DNA of 64,000 nt from Jacaranda mimosifolia (taxonomy: Eukaryota; Streptophyta; Magnoliopsida; Lamiales; Bignoniaceae). Where the stretch lies: contig CM032123.1 of NCBI GenBank assembly GCA_018894105.1, forward strand, positions 23,971,744 through 24,035,743, read 5' to 3'. The notes beneath the pieces were generated by a model. That model saw only the letters and a program-made list of their open reading frames with translations. It was not told the origin of the DNA and made no database searches. Shown here one piece after another: positions 10,946-22,807 of the stretch (position 1 is its first letter; each line of letters opens with the position of its first letter). The translations under genes and the position numbers were made by a program.

Positions 10946-11969
10946 TAGACGTGGCAGTGTGGGCTAGGGTAATGGGCTCAACCTAACATACATGTTTTGA
11001 ATTGGGTTAGACCTTAGAGTTTTAGAAATGGGTTCAAGTAGGTTGGCTTGAGGTGGTTTTATTGCATTTAGGTTCAAAATGGATTTAAGTAGGCTTAAAA
11101 TTGGTTTAAGTAAGCTCAAAATGGGCCCGTTCAAAAATTAAACTAAAAAATTTAATAAATTGAAAAATTATTTTTGAATTAATAATAAAATTCTATATTT
11201 TTTTTTACTTTTTGTTTTTGTCAAAGTGTCATATTTAGGATTTTTAATAATCTTAAACTTATTAATAAATTAATAAATTTATTAAATGTCTAAAATTAAT
11301 CTTGGACTTTAAATATATTAATGAATTAAATGTCTAAAATTCTTTCAACATATAAATTTTAGTGTAAGAATTATATCTTGAAGTCATAAGAACAAATATT
11401 GTGTTTATTAATTCCAAAAACATTTGTCGCGTAGGTAAATTTGCATGCCATATCGCTAATAGTAAGATTGAAATATAATTCATATAATTCAATTTTTGAA
11501 AATTTAATCAAAACTAACACACTTAAAATTAAAAATTTAATATACTTAGTAATGCAACAACTATGCAATTAAATTATCAATTTTGTTATCAAATAAGCAA
11601 TACTCATAATTAATTTTTAATGCAATTGCATCTTACAAAAAGATTAATAAAATATGTATATAATTTAATTGATCATCTCATGATATTGTAAATATTATAT
11701 TGAATATGATGCAAAAGGTATATAAATATTAATGTTGTCTTTTTAATTAATTTTTTCGAATAAATAAAAAGAATAAAAAAAATTATTTTGTATTAGGCCG
11801 ATTTTGAACCCAACTTAACTCAATTTGAATAGAGCTCAAATTCACTTGAACTCAACTTACTTTCAATCCACCTATCTTAACTCATATCAAACCCATCCCA
11901 TTTTAAACCCAACCCACATGAGCCCAAACTAAACTAAACCCAATCTAAACCACACATTTGTCGCTCATA
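10946..11969. mobile_element. non-autonomous hAT-like DNA transposon
   Basis: A 1,024-bp element with imperfect terminal inverted repeats: left end TAGACGTGGCAGTGTGGGC, right end (reverse complement) TATGAGCGACAAATGTGTGG. Many plant hAT elements begin TAGxGGTGGCAAA. The subterminal 150-200 bp on each side are mutually inverted and rich in GGGTT/AACCC-type words (TGGGCTCA, GGGTTTAA), also typical of plant hAT ends. Flanked by an 8-bp near-perfect duplication. The middle is about 70-80% AT with no transposase, so mobilisation would have needed an element elsewhere. Confidence 0.7.
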
Positions 11970-11977
11970 CTCCCAAT
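11970..11977. repeat. right target duplication of the hAT-like element
   Basis: CTCCCAAT, matching CTCCCAAG at 10938-10945 in 7 of 8 positions. Confidence 0.65.
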
Positions 11978-13140
11978 CTGAATTATATAAATAACTTTTG
12001 CCAAACCTGAAAAATTAGTTCTGCTAAAATCAATTCTTGTATAATCAATTATACATCCAATTAAAATTAAAGTCAAACTCACCCTTACTTTGAAAAAAGG
12101 CATTTGACAATAATATGTTCTGTTTAAACTTTAATTACTTGTCAAACAATTGATTGAAGTCCCTGTAAATGAACTATGGGTGCACTGAAAAGCCTAAAAT
12201 TAATGAAGTTAATTCCGAGGACAAAAACAAAAACGAAAAACATGTAGTGTGATAAAAATTTGTGGGCATAAAAAGGATATGGTCCCATGTAAAAATGAGC
12301 CATGGTTGGGTGGCAAGCACAAGTGTACCAAATGAGTCCTAAACATTGCTTTTTTGTCTAACAAAAGAGTATGTCTATGATATGAAGAGCATATTTGCCT
12401 TTGATATATATATATATATATATATCCACCTTTATCCACTAGTCTCCAATCAACATTACTTGGTGGGAAAGTGCCTTTTTAAAGCTTAGATATGACTACT
12501 CCTAATATTGGTATATTACATTCTTCTCCTTTCTTTTGTCCATTTATAAGGCCTTCCGCCTTTTATTCTCCTCCTCAAATATCCACTTGATAATGCATTA
12601 AAATATACAAGTCGATCTCGGAGATTCCATCCATATACCTCTTCTAAAAAACAAGACATAAAAATTATCATTGAGAAAGTTAATTTACCAATTTGTTTAT
12701 ACGATAATCAATAAAAGGCTTACAATTTTAGAGCAATTGCTGGCTATAAATATTTCAATATCATGCACATCAGTATCACCTATCTCATACTTAATCTAAT
12801 AAATTGAATCATTTTATCGAGAAATACAAAATTTTGAGTAATATAAATAAACAGATATGTTTAATGATGAGAATGTTTTTTAAAAAAGAATGTTAATAGG
12901 AATTGAATTGATGATAAAATAAGATCTCATGTCATGAACAATTATTCTATTGATGATCAAACACTGCGAAAAGCTAGGGCATTAGCTACAATTAACCCAT
13001 AATTAATGCTAGAAATCATAGCTTTAGATATAAAATTAACCTAATCAAATTCAAAGTAGATACTCTTATAACTAATCCTCACCACAATTAATGCGTAGCT
13101 GATCATTTTTTATTTATTTATACACACGCACGCATATCAG
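11978..13140. other. AT-rich intergenic sequence
   Basis: No coding or family similarity seen. It contains a (TA)n microsatellite and several short poly-A/T runs. Confidence 0.4.
12404..12425. repeat. (AT)11 microsatellite
   Basis: Uninterrupted AT dinucleotide run of 22 bp. A common, potentially polymorphic simple repeat. Confidence 0.95.
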
Positions 13141-13145
13141 GAGTC

Positions 13146-13225
13146 CCTTAGGACTCGAACTCCTGACCTCTCACATCATGTGGAAAATTTATGTCATTGG
13201 GCCATAGGCCACTTGGCAATGCATA
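13146..13225 (-). mobile_element. tRNA-derived SINE-like fragment
   Basis: On the - strand a box-A-like sequence TTGCCAAGTGG (about 13209-13219) is followed about 55 bp later by a box-B-like GAGTTCGAGTCC (about 13151-13162). Spacing and order are those of an internal RNA polymerase III promoter. The intervening sequence does not fold as a good tRNA, so a SINE or tRNA-like relic fits better than a tRNA gene. No clear A tail or target duplication was identified. Confidence 0.4.
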
Positions 13226-15712
13226 GTTGATCATGATTGTTTTAGTTTATATATACATATATATTTATTTTTTTTATGAAGAATGCATAGCTAATTTATT
13301 GCGCTTCCAACGAACATGGTTATGAATTCATAGATAATAATAATTATTATGGCTTATTTAAAAAGTTACATTTACTATAAAAATTTGTTGCGCTGTAATT
13401 TATAGTGATGGCTACGAAGTCAATTTCATAACAAATTTTACACAATGGATACCTGATCTTTTGGTAGTGAAAAATGAAACTTTTTTTAGTTTAGCTCTCC
13501 ATGTTTTCATAGTATAACAATTAATATTGATTAAATTTTATTAAATCTAAATATATTATAATAATTATTTATTTTAAACAATGAAAGGATTAAAATTTGG
13601 GGAGCATTGTAAGTGGAACATTCAAACTAGTTTATCAAGCCTTTCATGTGAAATAAATCGGTCATAACTTATTTTGTATAATGGACTTTTCCTGATTAGG
13701 ATACTTTACCAAGTATGATGACAATGGAAGCAAGGTCAAGGTGAAGATGATCCTTGTAGAGTCTTCGTGGTTCTGCCAAGATTGTCATGCTCCTAAGTCG
13801 GAATTCGGAATCCTAGAGTCACAAACTCAGTTAGAGGCATTAGGACGTATCCCAACAATAAACGTTGAAGTCAGTAAATCAGATGTGACAATATTGTTGA
13901 GATATTGAAGTAGTAAGGGATTGATTGTATGTCTAATGAATAGCCATCATTAGGCTATTTGTAGTGCTAAGCCATATGGATAAGTTGGCTTGTTGTCTTG
14001 ATTTTAAGTTGTTCATAATTAAGATAATCTAATGGCGGTCCTTGATTTACTTAAGACTGGGCTTGACCCATTATAATAAAGTGCGGATCATATTAGAATA
14101 ATTTTGCCCAACCCATTTAATAAGTCTAGTGTGCTTGAACTTGGATGTCCTGTTAAGGCCCAATCAGCCCAAGACATAATTGTATGCATGTCCCATATCA
14201 TTAAGCCCTCAAGATTTCAAAAGTTGGAGGGAAGCCTTCTTTTGAAATTTTTTTAATTCAATTGCCTTATCCCATCTTGGTGAGTGCTCTCAGGTGTCTT
14301 TCCTAATATCTAATGTTGTGCATTACACTAGCCTCTCCACAATCCAAATATAAGAGGAGACTTGCTTTTTCAGAGTTTATATTTTCAAGGGTTTTTGGTT
14401 TTTTCTAGAGACTTTCATCAACCTCCATTTGTGAAATATGTCCTCAAAAAGTTCTTCTGACAAAACTCTTACTACATGTAATTGAGAACCATGATGCACC
14501 GTCTAATTTCTTGAATTGATGAACCATGATTCTCATGATAAGCATCTTTCTTCTTCACAAAACTTAGATTAGAATGGGGGCTTAGCCCTTAGGATCAAGG
14601 GTAGTAAGGATTCAGCTGTGGATAAAGAGAGCAAAGGGATTGAATAATTGATAGGAGTAGCTCAAAGGAAGAGGTCGTAGATTACTAAATTTAAAGCTTT
14701 ACTCTTCTATCCCTTAGGATAGCACTAAACAACTAAGGTGGAAATATTCAACTCCCATAATTTTTGAGTCATAATTCCTTAGGGCAAATAGAGCATGTAT
14801 AATCCTCTTACGCATTTGCTAAAATTTCATATAGCAACCCTTGAAGAGAATCTTATGTCTCCAATATCTTCTGAGATATGCAAGAACTTGGAGGTCTCAA
14901 CTTATGCTCAGCATAGTTGCTTCCAAATTCCTATACGCATATTTTGGACTTTATTGTTGTGATGAGGCATTATAATATTACACCATCTTTTCGAAACTTT
15001 TGTCCGATATATTTGATCTCCTCCTTTATAATAGTAGTGAGGAGGGGTATTTTATAGCGCAAAGGTGTTCCAAATTCTTAATCAATATTCCTTTCTCCTT
15101 AGGGTATTGGAATGAAAAATTGATCTTTATCTATTCTCCACCCAAACATAGCTTCAATCTTAGACGTCACTAGTGCAATTAGAAGCCAAAATCATGATTT
15201 GGGCCACCTGACTTCAAAGAAAGTTTTGTTGAAAGGAAGCTTGTTGCAACCTAGCAATTTGCTAAGAAGATTTTAACTAACAAGATCATTCACGTGATCA
15301 ATTTTGCTTCCTCTAAGCTGACTGGAGATGATTATCTTAGTATAGCTCGTGCTGCTATTTTCATTTATTTGAACTTCATACTTATATCTTCCAATTGTTT
15401 TTTCTGAAGGTAAATTGGTCAACGGTTCAATTGTCATGAAAATGTTGTGGAAGAAGAAGAAAAACAAGTTGATGACTAAGGCCAGAACTCAATCAAAGGC
15501 TTCTAGACCGACACTTTGCAAATTGCTTCCAACATGCAAGTCCCAAGAAAAGTAACAAATTAGGACTTATAAATTTGATAGGGTCTCCCACTATTCAAAA
15601 AGTCATCTAATTATTGAAAACTAAAAATGAGGTCACATCTTCGCAATTAGATTGTTCCTAAGTTTGATTTAACTATCAACTCTTATCTACCTCTTAAAGA
15701 TATTACTTCTGG
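13226..15712. other. unclassified degenerate repeat-like sequence
   Basis: No intact gene. About 14090-14430 looks like a promoter/LTR-type region (a TATA-like CCAAATATAAGAGG near 14337-14350, then T-rich leader). Downstream + frames from 14439 are broken by many stops. A possible second retroelement, separate from the main family; see the Gag-like piece at 15280-15420. Ends abruptly where the main family resumes at 15713. Confidence 0.4.
15280..15420 (+). pseudogene. possible copia-type Gag N-terminus of a different family
   Basis: A + frame reads NFASSKLTGDDYLSIARAAI then FIYL, resembling the N-terminal xKLTGDNYLxWxRAAxxYL pattern of many plant copia Gag proteins. It is followed by stops. 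The match is short and was made by eye, so this is tentative. Confidence 0.3.
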
Positions 15713-15846
15713 TCATGCCAGTGAAGTAATATAAGCATAAGACGAGGACGGCCATGTAAAATTAATATCATTCAATCAAGATTTTGTATCACAAGTGAAA
15801 TAGTTTACATGCCAATCTAGTTAGCTTGTAGGGCATTATTCCAACA
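15713..15846 (-). repeat. LTR fragment (LTR start), copy C
   Basis: Last 134 bp (on this strand) of a reverse-oriented LTR, ending GGCATTATTCCAACA. It joins integrase sequence directly at 15847 with no polypurine tract or RNase H between, so a large internal deletion or a recombination event lies at this junction. Confidence 0.8.
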
Positions 15847-16114
15847 CCATAAACTTGCACAAGGTGGATCTCGCATCCAACTTGTCTCCCACTAACCACT
15901 TGATGTAAGCAAGAGACCCCCAAACTCTTTGAAAAAAGTAAGAAGGCACTTTTCCATACTACATCTCCTGCGTTGTCTTTGGCACAAACTTTTAGGGCAC
16001 TACATTGATTAGCCTTGCTGCCATTGTTAAGGCAAATCCCCAAAAGGATATAGGCACATTGGTGAAGCTCATCATGAAATGCACCATGTCCAATAAGGTA
16101 GGTATGGTTTCTCC
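15847..16114 (-). pseudogene. copia integrase C-terminal fragment, copy C
   Basis: - strand remnant of the integrase C-terminal part (region encoding ...SFTNVPISF..FALTMAA... and ...LCKFVGY... in better copies), with frameshifts. It stops exactly where B's 3' LTR begins; the next integrase base is found at 53065, on the far side of B. Confidence 0.8.
16110..16114. repeat. left target duplication of copy B (TCTCC)
   Basis: TCTCC precedes the LTR end TGAACT at 16115. The right copy is TCTCA at 53060-53064 (4 of 5). Removing 16115-53064 restores continuous integrase sequence. Confidence 0.7.
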
Positions 16115-17729
16115 TGAACTCACATATAGCGCTAGGATCCTATTATCAAAGCATAAAAATGCCAACATAACTAGGCTACATATGTAGCAAAGGATCTAAA
16201 CATGCCTTAGATTTACATTTGGTATGAGGATTACCTTGATTTGCTCAAAATCAAAGGAAACTAGGAAGAAGACTTCAACTCCTTGAATCTATCTCCTAGC
16301 AGCACATCGGCTTCACGATGACTTTTTTCCAACCAAACAAACTCATAATTGAGTGGAACTTGAACTAAACAATCATCAACGCTTTGATGATTCTTCAATA
16401 AAAAATTTACCTCAAAAAAATTTCAAAAAGACCTCCAATGGATGCTTCAAGGTTTCTGCCCAAAGAGAGGATCTCCAAAAGGCTAGCAATCCAATTGCTT
16501 TGCCTCTAATGATAAGATCCACACACTAATGCATAAAGAAATTCTCTTCAATGTTAGCTGGAAACAAAGAAGAGAGATCCAAGGATGAAGGCTTGATTTG
16601 GAGGTAGGAGATGAAGAAAAATATGAAGCTTCAACACGTAAGGCAACACATGCAAAATTGGAAGGAAAATAAGAGAATCTAACTATTAGATCTGGATTGC
16701 TTGCTTTTACATATGTGTTGGCCACCCCCTCCTATATATATAGAGAGAGAGAGGATGGTGTGATCTCAAGGTGGCATCACACCTTCCTCAAGGTGGCGCT
16801 AACTAGCATGCAAGTGGCATATGATTTGTGTGTGCATTGGAATTTTATTTGGAATCTTTATTTCATCTCATGAAATGTCATCCAAATAAATTCTAATCAC
16901 ACACCAAATGAACTCTTCATTTGAATCTTCCGACCAAAATTAATTTTTCACTTTAATTAAATTAAACATTTTAATTTAATAAATTAACCTTTGACTTAAC
17001 TCTTAAGTCAATTTGCTTTTCTCTTTAAGCTAGTTATTGTTAACTTAACTCCTTGAGTTAACTTGACCAATTGATAGTCATGTGGCACCTAATAATTAAC
17101 TCCTTAATTATTTGGTCTAATTTAACTCCTTAGATTAACTGGATCTATTTAACGATTAAATTGTTCAAGAAAAAAATGACCACAAATTATGTCAACCGAA
17201 TACCTCCAAAAATCGATCATTAAGGAATGTTTCTAACTCTTAGAAAATTCCTCTTCATCAAGTAGGATTTCCAGTTGGCTTTTGTGTATGACCCATTAGG
17301 TTCTACCACTCATTGGACATGGGCGCACAACTCTTTGTGACTTATAGAATATGAAATATTCACATTAGTTAAAACTCCTTTAAAGTATTGACTCAATTCA
17401 ATTAATCTCCATTAATTGAAGACTAGCCAATCTCTATGGTCGATGTCCAACTTCAAGCCTATGGAGCCCAACTACTTGGCCAAAATGAATGCTTTCTGAT
17501 AACCACTCTAGCTCTATGCGTACTATGCAAATACAGTCCTTCCATCTCCTATCTTCTGAAAGAAGCCTAGGGCAAGATATTTGCCGGCTCCTTAATACTA
17601 TATTTCTATTTCCAATGTTCGATTTCGATTTATGATCGCATCTTTGGAAAACTACTTTTCCAAATTGTCATGCTGCCTTACTAAAGGACTCCTTAGAATT
17701 GATCATTATAGTGTACATTATACTTGCCC
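16115..17729 (-). repeat. 3' LTR of copy B, part 1
   Basis: First 1,615 bp of the reverse-oriented LTR, from TGAACTCACATATAGC. It includes a TATA region (CCTATATATATAGAGAG, about 16729-16746) and hairpin array (about 16950-17170). Interrupted at 17729 by a + strand solo LTR and resumed at 22160. Parts 1 and 2 add up to about 2.25 kb, the full family length. Confidence 0.85.
17725..17729. repeat. left target duplication of + strand solo LTR (TGCCC)
   Basis: TGCCC left of the LTR; CACCC (22155-22159) on the right. Three of five match and both differences are transitions. Support comes mainly from exact continuation of B's LTR on either side. Confidence 0.5.
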
Positions 17730-19028
17730 TATTAGAATAGTGCCCCGCAAGCCAATTGATTGAATAATATTCATTGTATGGCCATCTTTATCTTATGCTC
17801 ATTATTTCTTCACTAGCATTTAGTTGAAGCCCTTATATCACACAAGACTATGGGACTTGGTCACGCACTGGGTGGTGATCATGGAATAAGTCTTCTATGT
17901 TCGTGATCTTAAATCTTCCAAGTCATAGGATCTTATGAGGCAAGGCATCTAAGATCCAGCTAGACTTACACTAACGATGCATAAAATCTAAGGGTTGGAT
18001 GTTGCTCCTTTCTCTGAGCAATCCATATGAGATATAGATACATGTTAGTGTGTGCTTATTAGGGAACAAGGCACGAAAGGCCCACCCAGAGAATCCACTA
18101 GATAGCCGAAGTGGCAAGTCAGTAGTGGCAAGTTCTCTAGCTTACTCTAGTGCATAAATTAGTACTTTGACCTGAGGATCCATGGTAACCTTGTATTTAG
18201 GTCATTATGCTTTGACTCCTCCTTGGTCACTTAGCGGACCGTTCGGGTAAAGATTGACATGAGCTACTTAGACATGGAGGTTTGTGTGATCCAAGATGGA
18301 ATTCGACTCCTCGTCTTTGTGAAGGGCAAGTGCATCTCATATGTGTTCTATAATGATCGATTCCAAGAAATCCTTGCGCAAGGTGGTATGAAAATTTGAA
18401 AAATGAGTTTTCCAAAGATAAGATCATAAGAGGAATCAAACTTTGAGAATAGAAACATAGTATCAAGGCTATTAGGAAGTTGACAAATATCTTACCCTAG
18501 GTTCTTTCAGGAGATAGGAGGCAGAAGGAGCGTATTTGCATGGTACACATAGAGCTAGAATGGTTCTACAAGAGCATTCATTTTGGCCAATTGGTTAGGG
18601 TCCATGGGCTTGAGGTTGGACATCGACCATGGAGCTTGGGTACTCTTCAATTAATGGAGATTAGTTGAATTAAGTCGATTAGTTTAAAGGAGACTAAACT
18701 AAGAAGAATATATGATATTCAAAAGTCATAAAGAGTTCTGAGTCCAGGTCCAATGAAATGGTAGAACCCTAAGGGGTCACACACAAAAGCTAATTACATT
18801 TCCTACTTGATGGAGGAGAATTTTCTAAGAGCTAGAAAAAAATGCTCCTAGTTGACTAATTTGAGGTTGGTGAAAATTGAGTTTAAGGAGTTAATTATTT
18901 GGTGCAACATGACCATTAATTGGTGAAGTTAAAGAGTTAAATTAGACCAATAATTAAGGAGTTAATTATTTGGTGCAACATGACCATCAATTGGTGAAGT
19001 TAGCTTAATGAGTCAAGTCAACTATACC

Positions 19029-19070
19029 TAGCTTAAAGAGTTAAGCTAATTGACTTAAGAGTTAAGTCAA
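19029..19070 (+). repeat. two perfect hairpins of the LTR array
   Basis: TAGCTTAA / TTAAGCTA with loop AGAG (19029-19048), then TTGACTTAA / TTAAGTCAA with loop GAG (19050-19070). The first differs from the equivalent hairpin at 30563-30582 (AAGCTTAA / TTAAGCTT) by a compensated base-pair change. Confidence 0.9.
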
Positions 19071-19323
19071 TGATTAATTAATTGAATTAAAGTATTTAAT
19101 TTAATGAATGAGAGAAATCCATTTTGGAAGGAAAATTCAAATGAAAGGTTCATTTGTTATGGCATTTTAATTAATTCAAAATTAGATTCCAAATGAAATT
19201 AAAATGCACACAAAATTCAAACTCAAATTTGAATTGCAAGTTGCCAACTTACATGGCCAAGTTGGCGGTCACCTTGAGGAAAATGTAATGCCACCTTGAC
19301 ATCACACCTTCCTTACTCTATCT

Positions 19324-19328
19324 ATAGA
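19324..19328. repeat. left target duplication ATAGA
   Basis: ATAGA directly before the nested solo LTR; an identical ATAGA follows it at 21540-21544. Confidence 0.85.
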
Positions 19329-21539
19329 TGAAAGAGGTGTAAAACTAAGGATCCAATTTGAAACATTTAAAAACTGAAATCTAACTACAAGGATCTAAAT
19401 CATGCCAATGTAATAGATCAAGGTCAGATTGTTACCTCTTAAGAAAAATCCAACCAAAACTTGAAGTTGTGCTTCCTTCCTCAAAAGCAGATAACTTCTG
19501 GTGCAGCAAGGTGTGATCAACTTTTGATCAGGAAAATCACCTCGGATTCAAGCTAAGTATGGACAAAAACTTCGCCAACTCAAGGGAGAATGTTCAATGA
19601 AAAATTCAGCCCCAAACAACTCCAGAAAGACCTTGAACAGAGTCCAGAAAGTCACTGCTGGAATAGAGGATCACCAAAGCCAAGCAATCCAAATTCGTGT
19701 TGCCTCTAATGTCAAAGTCCACACACCAATGCACAATCCTTTTTCTCCTTAATTCTGCTGGAAAAAGTAAGAAGAAAGTGAGCTTGGTTGGAGGCCGAAA
19801 ATGGTGAAGGAGGTGAAGAAGAGAGTGAAACCTCAACTCATGAGACAATTACAATTTTTGAAGAAAATTTGGATCTAACTTTTATATGCACAAAAATGTG
19901 TGAATGATTAACATATCGCCGCCCCCCTCTATATCTATATATAGAGGGAGGATGGTGCATTGCCAAGGTGGCATCACAGCTTCCTCAAGGAGGGGCACCA
20001 CTTAAGCATGCCAACTTGCAAGAATCTTGCAAATTGCATGTGATATGCATTGAAGTTGACTTTTATTTGGAATCTACATTTCATGTTATGAAATGTCTAC
20101 CAAACAATTTCTAATTCCACACCAAATGAACATTTCATTTGAATTTTTCCTCTGAAATCATTTCTTCACTTTAATTTAGTTAAACTTTGACTTAACTGTG
20201 TTAAATCAACTATCTTAACTCTTTAAGCTAGTTTTAGTCAACTTAACTCTTTAACTTAACTTGACCAATTGATAGTCATGTGGCACCAAATTAAATTATT
20301 ACTTAATTTAATTGGTTTTAATTTAACTCCTTAAATCAATTAGATCAATTTAACAATTAAATTGATTAAGACGTAATGACTAAAAATTGCATCAACCAAA
20401 TCCCTACATTTTTAGTCACCTTGGAATTATTCTAACACTTAGAAAATTCCCTTTATCATGTAGGATTTTCACTTGGCTTTTGTGTGTGACCCATTAGGTT
20501 CTACCGCTAATTGGGCATGGGCTCACAACTTTTGTGACTTTAGAATATCATATATTCACGATAGTTTAAACTCCTTTAAACTAACCGACTCAATTCAATT
20601 AATCTCTATTAACTAAAGAGTACCCAATCTCCATGGTCGATGTCCAACCTCAAGCCCATGGAGCCCAACAATTGATCGAATGAATGCTTTTGGTAAACCA
20701 TTCTAATTTTACACATACCATGCAAATACGATTCTTACGTCTCCTATCTTCATGAAACACGCATAGGGAAATATATTTATCGACTCCCTAGCTAAAAGCC
20801 CTGATACTATGCATCTATTCTCAATGTTCGATTCTTCCTTATGACCTCATCTTTGGAAAACCCTTTTCCAAATTGTCACATTTCTTTGGCCAAGGACTCC
20901 TTGGAATCGATCATTATAGAATGCATAGAAGATGCACCGCCCTTCACAAAGACAAGGAGTTGGATCCCATCTTGGATCTCATAAATCTCCATGTCTAAGT
21001 AGCTCATACCCAAGCACGACCTGAATGTCTCGTTAGCTAACCATGGATGAGTTAAAGTATGAGGACCTAAACATAAGGTTACAATGGATCCTCAGGTCAA
21101 TGGACTAATTATATGCACTAGCGTAAGCTGGAGAACTTGCCACTACGGCAACCTAATGAATTCTCTGGGTGGGTCTCTAGTGCCTTTGTTCTCTAACAAA
21201 CACCCACTACACATGCACTCATATCTCATATGATTTGCTCATGGAACGGAGCAATATCCAACCACTGGATTATGCATCATTAGTGCAAGTCTATCCAAAT
21301 CTTATATGCCCTATCTCATAACATTCTATAACTTGGGATGTTTAAGATCATAACCATATAAGACTTACATGACCAAGTCCCATAGTCTTGTGTCATCTAA
21401 AGCTTCAACCAAATGCCAGTGAAGTAATATAACCATAAGATGAAGATGGCCATTTATAAAGAATATCATTCAATCAAGATTGCATCACAAGTGAAATAGT
21501 TTATATGTCAATCTTATTAGCTTGCGAGGCACTATTACA
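19329..21539 (-). mobile_element. - strand solo LTR nested in the + strand solo LTR
   Basis: A 2,211-bp LTR that reads TGAAAGAGG...CTATTACA on the given strand, so the - strand starts TGTAATAG and ends CTTTCA. Perfect 5-bp duplication ATAGA on both sides. It landed at the TATA region of the host LTR: the host reads ...CTATCTATAGA on the left and resumes ATAGATATAAAGAGTG on the right. It has its own TATA run near 19930-19944. Youngest layer of this sub-stack by position. Confidence 0.9.
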
Positions 21540-21544
21540 ATAGA
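21540..21544. repeat. right target duplication ATAGA
   Basis: Identical to 19324-19328. Confidence 0.85.
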
Positions 21545-22159
21545 TATAAAGAGTGAGAGAGGCGGCCAACTTACGCTCCTTGTGAAGAATTAGATTCTTT
21601 CATATTTTCTCTCCAAATCTAAAGTGTTGCCTCATATGTTGAAGCTTCACTTTCTCTTTTCTTCTCCTACCTTAAATCAAGCCTCCATCTCTGCAAATCC
21701 CTTTTTATTTTCCAGCTAACGCTAATGATATTAGGATCTAGCATTGGTGTCTAGATCATATTGTTAGAGGCAAGATATTTAGATTGCTTGTTTTTGGAAG
21801 ATCTACTATCAAGGTAGTTCGCATGGCGATTTTTTTTTTAGCAATTCCCTGGGCTTGTTGAGATGAGTTTTTTATAGTTGCTTCATCAAGGATTTGACAA
21901 GGCACAATAATTTTGCTAGAGTATTTGGAGGAGTTTGGATCGGGCAAAAGTTGCTCTAAGTTCGCTGCTTCACTGTTTGATAGTTTTTGGATTGAAGAAG
22001 TGTTATTCATTTTTCCCTTAGATTTTTGCTAATCAAGGTAATTATCCATCCAAATCTGAATTTCATGTTTAGATCCATGTTTGCTTGTGCAACACTAGTT
22101 AATTTCAGCTTTTGAAGTTTTAATTATTAGATCTTGGTGCTTTATTTGCCTTCACACCC

Positions 22160-22795
22160 TTTACAACGATAAGGAGTCGAATCACATCTTGGTTCTCACA
22201 AACTTCCACGTCTAAGTATCTCATACCCAATCTCCATCCAAAAGACCCGCTAACTAGTCAATGAAGAGTCAAAATATGAGGACCTAAACACAAGGTTACC
22301 ATAATCCTTAGGTTAAAAAGGACTAATTATATGCACTAACGTAAGCTAGAGAACTTGCTACTACCAACTTGCTACTATGTCTATCTAGTAGATTCTCTAG
22401 GTAGGCCTTCAGTAAACTTGTTCTCTAACAAACATCCATTAGCATGCACCCATATCTCATATGGCTTGCTCATGAATGGAGCAATATTCAACTTTTGGAT
22501 TTATGCATCGTTAGTGCAAATCTATTCGAATCTTAGATGCACTATCTCATAAGATCCTATAACTTGGAAGATTTAAGATCACAACCATATAAAACTTGTT
22601 TCATTATGCACTACCTAATATGTGACCAAGTCCCGTAGTCTTGTGCGATCTAAGGGCTTCAACCAAATGCCAGTGAAGTAAATATAAGCATAGGATGAAG
22701 ATGGCTATTTAATGAATATCATTCAATCAAGATTGTATCATAAGTAAAATAGTTTACATGCCAATCTAATTGGCTTGCGGGGCACTATTCCAACA
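22160..22795 (-). repeat. 3' LTR of copy B, part 2
   Basis: Continues B's LTR after the solo-LTR insertion and ends at CACTATTCCAACA, next to the polypurine tract. Together with 16115-17729 it forms one LTR. Confidence 0.85.
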
Positions 22796-22807
22796 ATCTC
22801 CCGCTTG
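22796..22807 (-). promoter_or_regulatory. polypurine tract, copy B
   Basis: ATCTCCCGCTTG on the given strand, the reverse complement of the purine run that abuts every 3' LTR of the family. Confidence 0.75.

Larger units (their letters stand above)
17730..22154 (+). mobile_element. + strand solo LTR inside B's 3' LTR
   Basis: A full-length LTR starting TATTAGAATAG (family TGTTGGAATAG) and ending TTGCCTTCA, with no internal region. It is interrupted by a second solo LTR at 19329-21539. Subtracting that insert and its 5-bp duplication leaves 2,209 bp, the normal LTR length. Flanked on both sides by B's 3' LTR in opposite orientation. Solo LTRs arise by recombination between the two LTRs of an element. 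Confidence 0.85.

Noticed and set aside
13146..13165. Possible tRNA gene (GGTTCGA-like box)
   Set aside because: No acceptor stem or anticodon arm could be built; a tRNA-derived repeat fits better.
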